A stretch of DNA of 64,000 bases. Origin: Draba incana. Lineage: Eukaryota; Streptophyta; Magnoliopsida; Brassicales; Brassicaceae. The notes beneath the pieces were generated by a model, which was given only the letters and a program-made list of their open reading frames with translations, ran no database searches and was not told where the DNA came from. The stretch is taken from NCBI GenBank assembly GCA_963576765.1, contig OY755207.1, positions 22,636,760-22,700,759 of the forward strand, given 5' to 3'. How positions within the stretch are numbered: position 1 is the first letter of the stretch; each line of letters begins with the position of its first letter. Both the position numbers and the translations under genes were made by a program. Shown one piece after another: positions 56,288-64,000 of the stretch.

Positions 56288-59200
56288 CTTGGAGGCAGCC
56301 GGTGTTGGGCCCGAGGAGGCAGACGAGTGGCGTATTCCTATGGAACACGACTTTTTCTTGATTCGTTGTCCTGAGGATTACCGAGTGGACTTGGCAATCC
56401 ACTACCTGAGTGGTGATGCTCATTTGTGGTGGAGAGCAATTTAGGCCAGGGGGCCTGGTGCTGTGTGGACTTGGGGTGAGTTCTTAGTTGCGTTCAATGC
56501 AAAGTACTTCCCTCAGGAGGGTCTAGATCATCTCGGGACGAGGTTTGTGGAGTTAGTACAAGGTGATCCTACAACGCGCAAGTACAACGCCAAGTTGAGC
56601 CATTTGCTTGTGTACGCTGATCGCGGTCTGGAGGATGAGCAGACACAAGTGAAGAGGTTCTTAAGGGGACTTTAGGTTGATCTGAGAACGCGGTGCAGAG
56701 TGTCCAAGTTTTCTTTGAGAGCGGAGTTGGTTGAGACAATAGCATCGATAAAGGAGGATTTGAGGGATAAGATTCGCGTTGTGGCTCTGCCAGTTGTTAC
56801 TCCCGATGTTCAGTCGAGGAGACAGTAGCAGCAGAGTGGTTTCAGTTCTGATTTTGGCAAAGGCGGTAAGCCTGCACAGGGTTAGAAGAGGAAGTGACCT
56901 GATGCTTTCACGTCTGGTTAGCAAGACCATGCATGCTATAGATATGGGAGCTTGGAGCATCATTTCTCTAGTTGCCCCTGGAAGCCCGACCAGCAGCAGC
57001 AGCAGCAGGACTCTAGGGTATATTTCCACTGTAGGGAGCCGGGGCATATTAGGCCGATGTGTCTCAAGTTGCAGCAGATGGCAATTGCTCCAGTTCAGCC
57101 AGTAGTGGCACAGCTAGTGGTGCAGATAGCGGCAGTGCAACCATTAGCTCAAATTAGGGGAGTACCGCGTGTGTATGCGCCGATGGAGTTAGGCCAGACT
57201 TTTAAATTTATGTGTATCAAATTGGATTGTTTGTTTCTGTTATTTCTTGTGATAGAAATATTATAATTTCTTAGCACCTGAAGTTTGTGCAGGGACCTAA
57301 TTGGTCTCATGTGTTGTTTGATTCGGGAGCATCTAATTGCTTTATTACTCTGGATTGTGCCAAGAGCAGTATCATTGAGAGCGATGTTGGTGAGGCAGCG
57401 AGTATGGTTAGGGTGGCTGGTGGAGGTTTCCTATCTACGCTTGGTTGAGCGAGAGGCATAGATGTTCATATCGCGGGAGAGTCGTTGCCGGCGGACTTAG
57501 TAATTAGTCGAATGGAGCTGTATGATGTCTTTCTAGGGATGGACTAGTTAGAGCAATACCGGGTTAATCTGGATTTCCATCAAGGTCACGTTGTGTTTGA
57601 GCGCAAGGGAGCGAGGTTTGTTTATTAGGGAGTGAGACTGACTTCGAGGAGTCTTAAGATTTCTCTGGTTCAGGCAGTACAGATGATTGAGCAAGGTTGC
57701 GAGGCTTATTTGGCGATGATTTCGATGCCAGAGTCTGTTGGTAAGGTTGCTATTAAAGGTATTCAGGTGGTTCAGGAGTTTGAGGACATTTTTTGGTCAT
57801 TGAAGGGATTACCGATATCTCGGTCTGATCCTTTCACGATTGGGTTAGAGCCCAGGACAGCGCCGATATCAAAGACACCTTACAGGTTAGCTCCTGCAGA
57901 GTTGGCAGAGCTGAAGAAGCAGGTAGAGGATTTGGCGAGTAAAGGGTTTATTCGTCCGGGTACTTCACCGTGGGGAGCGCCGGTGTTGTTTGTGGAAAAA
58001 TCGGATGGGAGCTTCTGGTTGTGTATTGATTACCGGGTACATAACCAAGTCACTATAAAGAACAAGTACCCTCTCCTGAGGATTAATGAGTTGTTGGATC
58101 AGCTGAGGGGTGCTACTTGGTTCTCCAAGATGGACTAGGCGTCGGGATACTACCAGATTATAATAGATGAGGTGGATGTTCGGAAGACGACTTTCAGGAC
58201 AAGATATGGGCATTTTGAGTTCATGGTTATGCCTTTTAGATTGACGAATGCGCCAGCATCGTTCATGAGGTTGATGAACGGTGCATTCCAGGAGTATATG
58301 GATGTCTTTGTGATTATATTTATCGATGACATTCTAGTATACTCGAGGAGTCCTGAGGAGCATGAGGTGCACATCAATAGAGAAGCTTCGAGAGCAGAAG
58401 CTTTTTGCGAAGTTGAGCAGGTGTAGTTTTTAGCACAGAGAGATGGGTTTTCTTGGCCACATTGTTTGTGCAAGTGGAGCTTCTCTGAATCCTGCTAAGA
58501 TTGAGGCTATCAGAGATGGACCTAGACAGTCTAATGCAACGGACATCAAGAGTTTCCTGGGTTTAGCAGTTTGCTATCAGAGATTTGCAAGGGTTTTGCG
58601 AGTTTGGCTTAGTCGATGACAAAGTTGACCAGGAAGGATGTCCTGGTGTTTGGTCTCAAGAGTGTGAGGATAACTTTGCGAGGCTAAAAAAGATGTTGAT
58701 GAGTACACCAGTGTTGGCGTTGCCTGAGCCGGGTAAGCCATATGCAGTGTACACCGGTGCTTCTGGGATTGGTTTTTGATGTATGTTGATGCAAGAAGGC
58801 AAGGTGATTGCGTATACTTCGAGGCAGTTGAGAGGTGCTGAATGCAATTATCATACTCACAATTTGGAGTTAGGAGCGGTAGTGTTTTCTCTAAAGATTT
58901 GGAGGTCCTATCTTTATAGTGGAAAAGTTCTGATTTTCATGAATCATTGAAATTTGCAGCATATTTTCACTCAGCCATTGCTGAATGTGAGGCAGAAGCG
59001 CTGGGTTCAGTTGCTGGTAAATTACGATCTAGATTTTGTTTACCATCTGGGTAAGGCCAATCAGGTGGAAAATGCTATGAGATGCCGGAGAGTAGATTCG
59101 GCTCGGGAGCAGGATGTTGAGGATTTAGTGAGCGAGAGTAGCACTTTGCGTTTCTATGCTATTTTATAGGAGCCGTTGGGTTTAGAGGCAGCTTATCATG

Positions 59201-60600
59201 CAGATCTTCTGAGTAGGATCTGAGTGGCTCAAGAGGGTGATCAGATTTTGATTGATGCGTCGAGCGCCGATGGTTCTGAGTATCAGGTCTCTTCTAATGG
59301 GACTATTCAAGTGCATGGGCGGGTTTCTGTACCCAAGGTTGAAGCATTGAGGCAGGAGATTCTAGGAGAGGCTCATGCGAGCAAGTTCTCGATTCATCCG
59401 GGAGCGACTAAGATGTATCATGATCTTAAGCGGTATTATCACTGGGTCGGGATGAAGAGAGATGTAGCTGACTAGGTCGCGAAGTGTAGTACATGCCAGT
59501 TAGTGAAGATAGAGCATCAAGTTACGAGCGATGAATTGCAGAGTTTACCCATTCTTGAGTGGAAGTGGGACATGATCACTATGCATTTTTGTGGTTGGAT
59601 TACCTAACTCGAGAGCCTATGATGTTATTTAGGTGATTGTGGACCATCTGACCAAGTCGGCATATTTTTTGGCCATTAAGAAGACCGATGGAGCTGCGAT
59701 TCTTGCTAAGAAATTTATGCAAAATATTGTGAGGCTGCATGGAGCGCCAGTCAGTTTAGTGTCAGACCGCGATCCTAAGTTTTCATCTGAGTTTTAGAGA
59801 GCCTTTCAGGCTGAGATGGGCACTAAGGTTCCTTCGCAGACTAATAGGCAGTTAAAGAGGACTATTCAGAATTTATAGGATTTGCTGAGGATGTGTATGC
59901 TGGATTGGGGTGGTCATTGTTATGATCACTTGTGGCAAGCTAAGTTTGTGTATAATAACAGCTTTCAGGCGAGTATCGGGGTGGCTCCTTATGAGGCGTT
60001 ATATGGGAGGCCGTGCAGGATACCTTTATGCTGGACCTAAATGGGGGAGAGGAGCATTTATGGTGCAAGTTTTATTCAGGAGACGACGGAGAAGATCCGT
60101 GTCTTGAAGCTGAATATGAAGGAGGCTTAGGATTGGCATAGTAGTTATGCCGATAAGAGGCGGAGAGAGTTTGAGTTTGCGGTCGAAGATAGCATTATTG
60201 CGAGGCCCCAACAGATCGATTTCAGAGAATAAGCTGAGTCCGAGTTTTATGGGTCCGTTCCCGGTAGTGGCACGAGTTAGACTAGTGGCGTACTAGTTGG
60301 ATTTACCTCCGATCATGAAGACATTTCATAAGGTGTTTCATGTGTCGATGTTGAGGAAGTGTCTGCATGAGTCGGAGGAGTTGGTGGCTAAGATTCTTGA
60401 GGATCTTTAGCCTAATTTGTTGGTTACGGCGAGACCTGTGAGGATTCTCAAAAGGAGAATCAAGGTTCTGCGTCGGAAGAGGATACCGTTGTTGAGAGTC
60501 TTGTGTGACTGTGCCGTTACAGAGGAGGAGACATGGAAGCCTGAAGCAAAGATGAAATTAAAATTTGAGAAGTGGTTTGACAAGCAGATCGTAGAGTGAG
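56288..60600 (+). pseudogene. Degenerate gag-pol of the truncated chromovirus
   Basis: Gag core (GVGPEEADEWR-like start, then LAIHYLSGDAHLWW, WGEFLVAFNAKYFPQEG, GTRFVELVQGDPTTRKYNA). Then two zinc knuckles, the first damaged (CYRYGSLEHHFSSC) and the second CREPGHIRPMC; protease (VLFDSGASNCFIT); RT (WGAPVLFVEKSDGSF, CIDYRVHNQVTIKNKYPL, YGHFEFMVMPFRLTNAPASF, IFIDDILVYS). RNase H (KPYAVYTGASGIGF), integrase (YYHWVGMKRDVAD, VSDRDPKFSSEF, YEALYGRPCR) and a C-terminal chromodomain-like region (PVRILKRRIKVLRRKRIPL ... ETWKPEAKMK, ending at 60600) follow. Many TAG/TGA stops, typically where Trp, Gln or Arg codons would be, plus frameshifts. It cannot be expressed as a whole. Confidence 0.88.
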
Positions 60601-61256
60601 TTTTACTTATCTTTTTTGTTCTTATTTCAAATGTATAGCACGTTGTTGCTTTCATTTATGTATTTAAATGTTTTCGTTGTAACGATTATACATTTTTTGG
60701 AGATTTATAAGATGGAGTTTTCCTTATTTATCTATGAAATATAAGATGATTAGTTCTGATATGTGATGTTTTTGTGTTGACTCAGTGGGTTGTTAGGATT
60801 GTGATGATATTCTGGGTTAGAGAATATCTGGTTTGGCAACAAGGGGGTAGTTCTAGTCAATAGATGTTTATAAATGTTTTAGAATTTATTACTCTAGGGG
60901 TTGCGGTTCCGAATAACTCATTTTATGGAGATGATTAGTTTCTCAGAAGAGATGATTAGTTTTCCAGAGGAGATGATTAATTCTCCTGTATGCTTATTTG
61001 GGATGATTAGTTCCCAGTATAAGTATTAAGGGATGATTAGTTCTCTCGATGGGATGATTAGATACCCATATATTTGTGATAATGAGTTAGGAGTATTCAA
61101 TGTCTCGAAGCAGGCGTATAAACATTAGACGGGACGAGAGCCTCGGAGATCGAGTGAGATGATCTCGGGTGGTATTGACCGGTTTGGGCCAATATTTGGT
61201 CTGTGAAAGACTGTTTAACAGAATTCGAGGACAAATCCAGAAGAGTGGGGGAGAAT
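60601..61256 (+). other. 3' non-coding region with an ATGATTAGTT hairpin array
   Basis: Between the pol stop and the 3' LTR, seven GATGATTAGTT-like units occur (60745-61065). At least five sit as loops between complementary arms of 4-6 bp that differ from unit to unit. It ends in the purine tract 61245-61256. Confidence 0.75.
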
Positions 61257-62392
61257 TGTAACATCCGCACCAAATTGTCGAATTTGGAAAGGGGTGTCGA
61301 TCGACACTATAGGGGGTGTCGATCGACACCAATGTTGCATAATCGGTTGTTTGAACTTTTAATCGCGGTTTAGGCTCGGTTTTAGGGTGTTAACCCTAGG
61401 GCTCATATATTTAAGGTTTCTCGGCTTCATGGCCGCATTTTAGAGACGAAAAATGTGAGCAAACATAGATCGTTGAGAGAGATAAAGAGGGGATCGAAAA
61501 AGTTTGTCGTTCATGAGCCTCAAAGGAGATTTTGGGTGCATTCTAGAGTCGTAGAAGTCACTCCTCGATGTGTCGTCGTGTTCCAGTCTTGTAGAGGCTG
61601 CGTGTGGGTCCGTCGTGTTCCAGTCGTAGAAGTCACTTTCCTTCGTTCTAGGATAAGGTAAGTTGTGACCATGGTTTATAGGCAAAAAAGGTGGACTTTG
61701 ATGTGTTTTTGTGAATGATTGTGTGTGATTTGTGTATCGATGATTTGCTGTGATTGTTGTGGATATTACGCTTCGTACTTGTGTTTTCGTGCCGGATTGC
61801 TACTCATGTTGCCCGAAATCGTGTTGAGAGAGGATAAACACGATTTTTTTGCAGTACAAAGGCGTGGTGATCGACACCAGGAGGGTTTCGAGCGACACGA
61901 GTAGTTGGAGAGTGTCGATCGATACCAGTGAGGTGTCGCTCGACACGAACTGTTCTGATTCGGAGATTGTCCATGTTGCAATATGATGTTTGATGTTGGT
62001 TAATATTGTTAAGTAGTTGTTTACCTTAGCCTGAGTGATACGCCATGGGTGGTATGACCAGCTCACTAAGTATTTATGAAATACTTACACAACTCTTATT
62101 TTCATGTTTTGCAGGTAAAGAAAGGATGATTAGGGTTTATTGTTGTTGTTGATTCTAGTAGAACCTAGTGTTGAGCTATTTGAATTGGAATTCTAGAATT
62201 GAATTTGAATTTTTTGGGTTAGTGGAATTAAATTGTTGTTGGATTTAAATAATTTAATTGAGTTGTTGTTTTCCGCTAAATTTGGTTATTGTCGAATTAG
62301 CCATTAATGATCTAGTATTTATTGGAATACTAAATCCTGGTTAATTATTTATTTAATTATATATAAAAAAAGAGTGTTGGATGTTTAAAACA
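61257..62392 (+). repeat. 3' LTR of the truncated chromovirus (about 1,136 bp)
   Basis: Starts TGTAACATCCGCACC; the end is placed at TTTAAAACA by comparison with the LTR at 26246. It contains two GGTGTCGATCGACAC palindromes at 61293 and 61315 and variants at 61868-61945. Also seen: a CATATATTTAAGG TATA box, a donor-like AAGGTAAGTTGTGACCATGG (61656) and an acceptor-like TTTTGCAG before GTAAAG (62114). Confidence 0.8.
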
Positions 62393-62439
62393 TAGTAAAA
62401 AGTGGTAAAATCTGATGAATATCAGATCCACAACAAAGC

Positions 62440-62720
62440 TCTTCTACATGTAGCCACGAATCAGGGATGAAATTTTTTTGGTAGCCACGAATTCTCAATC
62501 CTTAGTCAACTTGATCAACATGAAGGCACGAAATATCGAGATCTATGAAATCCTACAATATATTTCCAAACTCTTTCTATATTTGAAAGTAATCGCTATT
62601 GAGTTTGTTCAAAGAGTGAAGAACAATGAAACTGATTCTTTTGCTAAATCAGCCTCCCACATTGTACGATAAACCCCGGTTTAATGAAAACTAGAATTAT
62701 TTTGACAACAAAAAAACAAA
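62440..62720 (+). pseudogene. LINE RNase H remnant
   Basis: A short frame (62478-62672) reads ATNSQSLVNLINMK, then RVKNNETDSFAKSA, the end of the RNase H domain of plant L1-type LINEs. An A-rich stretch (ACAACAAAAAAAC) follows. No target duplication was identified. Confidence 0.6.
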
Positions 62721-62923
62721 CATAGATTGAATGAGCATTGCTTTAAATTGTTCTACAACGGCTTGGATATGTAGTTCTCTATATTGGATGACAAACAATT
62801 AATGTACATGTAGAAATTCTACCAATCAACTTTTTTAAGTAATGCCAAACATAACATATTATAGTAGTCTTTTTAGCTTTCCTAAACATCCAAACAAAAC
62901 AAAATGCAAAATGTATGACAAAA

Positions 62924-64000
62924 TTAAACTTGTATTTCTTCGTCTTCTTTTTTATATAAAGGAACTTGGACGAAACTAGGAAAATAAGTTCGGTGAGGAG
63001 GCCTATACTCAACGAGAGCGTCTATTTTAATATCATAAAACATATCTCCTTTTGCAATATAGACGTAAGCTTGACCATCATAATCATAATAACACATTAC
63101 AAGGCTGCAACTTTTATCGTCGATGAAGTAACTTGGTGAGTCGTTGAAGTATGTATTTTCTAAACACGACCAGTCAGGAACTGACACATTCATGAACTTC
63201 ATCCACTCAACATCCTCCTCGTTAGTTATTTTCTTTTTTGTCACCCAAATATCTATATTATTATATGAATAGTTATGGTCTAGAAAAGAAAATTGATCTC
63301 CCCTAAAAACCGAGAGAGATCTACGATGGCCTTCCGCATTTGGATCCTTGTTACTAGGTAAGTCACATATGGGTTTGAATCTCTCAATCAAAAAATCAAA
63401 GCTTTGGATGAAATATTCACAAGATTTGTAATTCCGGACGACCCAATACAAAGTTCCATTCAAGGATGCACCATGCTTCGATAGTGGTTGCCAATACTTA
63501 GATTCGAATTTGTGCAACTTCCATGCATTGGATCCAAACTCAGTGATCCAAGCCATGACGGTGCCATTCGAACTTCCATAAGAAACAAATATCTTGTAAT
63601 GTTTGTCAGTTCTACTAGTGTCGTATCCTATACCACAAAAGCGTGGTAGTTCATAGATATTAGGATTGGCATATTTAATTTGTTTCAACCAGGGGTTGCA
63701 AACCGTCACTCCCGTTAGGGTGAGGACACAAAGCAATAACCCATCACAATAATCGACTGTAAAAGGCGACGAGTGGTGATAACCGGGAATCTCTAAAGGT
63801 AACTTATGCACCTCTATTGATGGAACATTGTTGAGATTGACTTCCACAGAATAAGTATTATATTCGGAAAACAATATGAATTGTGGACTACGGGAACGAA
63901 CCAAGTGATCGTTGGCGAATCTCTTCTCTTCGAAAAGAATGTTCCATCGTTTACAAACGGTTCTGAAACGAACAAGCGATTTAAAAGGAAGCCAAGAGAG
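62924..64000 (-). CDS. F-box protein with F-box-associated domain (5' end beyond window)
   Basis: An open frame of 358 codons runs from the window edge to TGA at 62924. The rightmost part (LSWLPFKSLVRFRTVCKRWN, then FEEKRFANDHLVRSRSPQF) is the second half of an F-box; the true ATG lies outside the window. The rest is the F-box-associated (FBA type) region: LPLEIPGYHHSSPFTVDYCDGLLLC, VCNPWLKQI, RFCGIGYD, HYKIFVSYG, ASLNGTLYWVVRN, FIQSFDFLIERFKPICDLP, LSVFRGDQFSFLDH, DIWVTKKK. Such proteins are substrate-recognition subunits of SCF ubiquitin ligases, binding SKP1-like proteins through the F-box. The target is unknown. No damage is seen within the visible part. The family is very large and fast-evolving in Brassicaceae. 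Confidence 0.92.
   Translation of the reverse strand, partial: LSWLPFKSLVRFRTVCKRWNILFEEKRFANDHLVRSRSPQFILFSEYNTYSVEVNLNNVPSIEVHKLPLEIPGYHHSSPFTVDYCDGLLLCVLTLTGVTVCNPWLKQIKYANPNIYELPRFCGIGYDTSRTDKHYKIFVSYGSSNGTVMAWITEFGSNAWKLHKFESKYWQPLSKHGASLNGTLYWVVRNYKSCEYFIQSFDFLIERFKPICDLPSNKDPNAEGHRRSLSVFRGDQFSFLDHNYSYNNIDIWVTKKKITNEEDVEWMKFMNVSVPDWSCLENTYFNDSPSYFIDDKSCSLVMCYYDYDGQAYVYIAKGDMFYDIKIDALVEYRPPHRTYFPSFVQVPLYKKEDEEIQV

Larger units (their letters stand above)
56288..62392 (+). mobile_element. 5'-truncated Tekay/Del-like chromovirus
   Basis: Begins inside gag at about 56288 and runs through protease, RT, RNase H, integrase and a chromodomain-like tail. It then has a 3' untranslated region, the purine tract GTGGGGGAGAAT (61245-61256) and the 3' LTR (61257-62392). 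No 5' LTR is present, so a target duplication cannot be shown. Its LTR is related to those at 26246 and 48439. Confidence 0.85.

Noticed and set aside
1..64000. tRNA or rRNA genes
   Set aside because: No cloverleaf with conserved box A/B or rRNA-like conserved blocks was recognised; the TGGTATCAGAGC matches are retrotransposon primer sites.

Overview
The window looks like nuclear DNA of a Brassicaceae plant close to Arabidopsis. Genes have GT-AG introns and intergenic DNA is AT-rich. The window holds an AAE7/ACN1-type acyl-activating enzyme, a LURP-one-related gene, an F-box gene and plant-specific transposons. From memory, A. thaliana has a LURP-one-like gene (At3g16900) beside AAE7 (At3g16910), so the 10.6-15 kb block is probably an ancestral gene island. 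Most of the rest is nested transposable elements.

Layout. 0-9 kb: two tail-to-tail pairs of small genes. One pair encodes GRF zinc-finger/coiled-coil/membrane-anchor proteins, the other E2-like (UBC) proteins without the catalytic cysteine. In each pair one copy is intact and the other broken. They lie among dozens of imperfect palindromes (GTAGACTTCA...AGTCTAC) and a 4 x 230 bp tandem repeat. 9-15 kb: a Helitron 3' end, the LURP-one-related gene, a 544-bp hAT-type element and AAE7. 15.2-22.1 kb: a TIR element split by a chromovirus with both LTRs, primer site and target duplication. 22.6-26.2 kb: a Helitron end, with a CACTA derivative (itself hit by a LINE) and an Athila/Tat-like LTR nested in repeated sequence. 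26.2-39.7 kb: several truncated Ty3/gypsy elements on both strands, a solo LTR, and a 1.2-kb tandem duplication bounded by poly-G tracts. 41-50.7 kb: a transposon-type gene split by an 8.1-kb gag-only (TR-GAG-like) retrotransposon, whose 3' LTR carries a further nested element. 50.7-54.3 kb: CACTA transposase remnant, LTR fragment, Helitron 3' end and a 5'-truncated LINE. 54.3-56.3 kb: unexplained CCGATG-rich repeats. 56.3-62.4 kb: a 5'-truncated Tekay/Del-like chromovirus with its 3' LTR. 62.9-64 kb: an F-box gene running off the right edge.

Only five genes look intact: the minus-strand GRF gene, the plus-strand E2-like gene, the LURP-one-related gene, AAE7 and the partial F-box gene. Apart from the probable synteny of LURP-one and AAE7, no shared pathway is evident.

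The most unusual signals are: (i) arrays of short hairpins in the 3' non-coding parts of several gypsy elements, where loops are near-constant but stems change in a compensatory way; (ii) three unrelated families of short palindromes in arrays inside mobile DNA; (iii) a splice-donor-like block conserved in at least five LTRs; (iv) the paired cysteine-less E2-like genes; (v) poly-G tracts of 21-26 bases at element junctions. All calls come from reading sequence; no database search was run.
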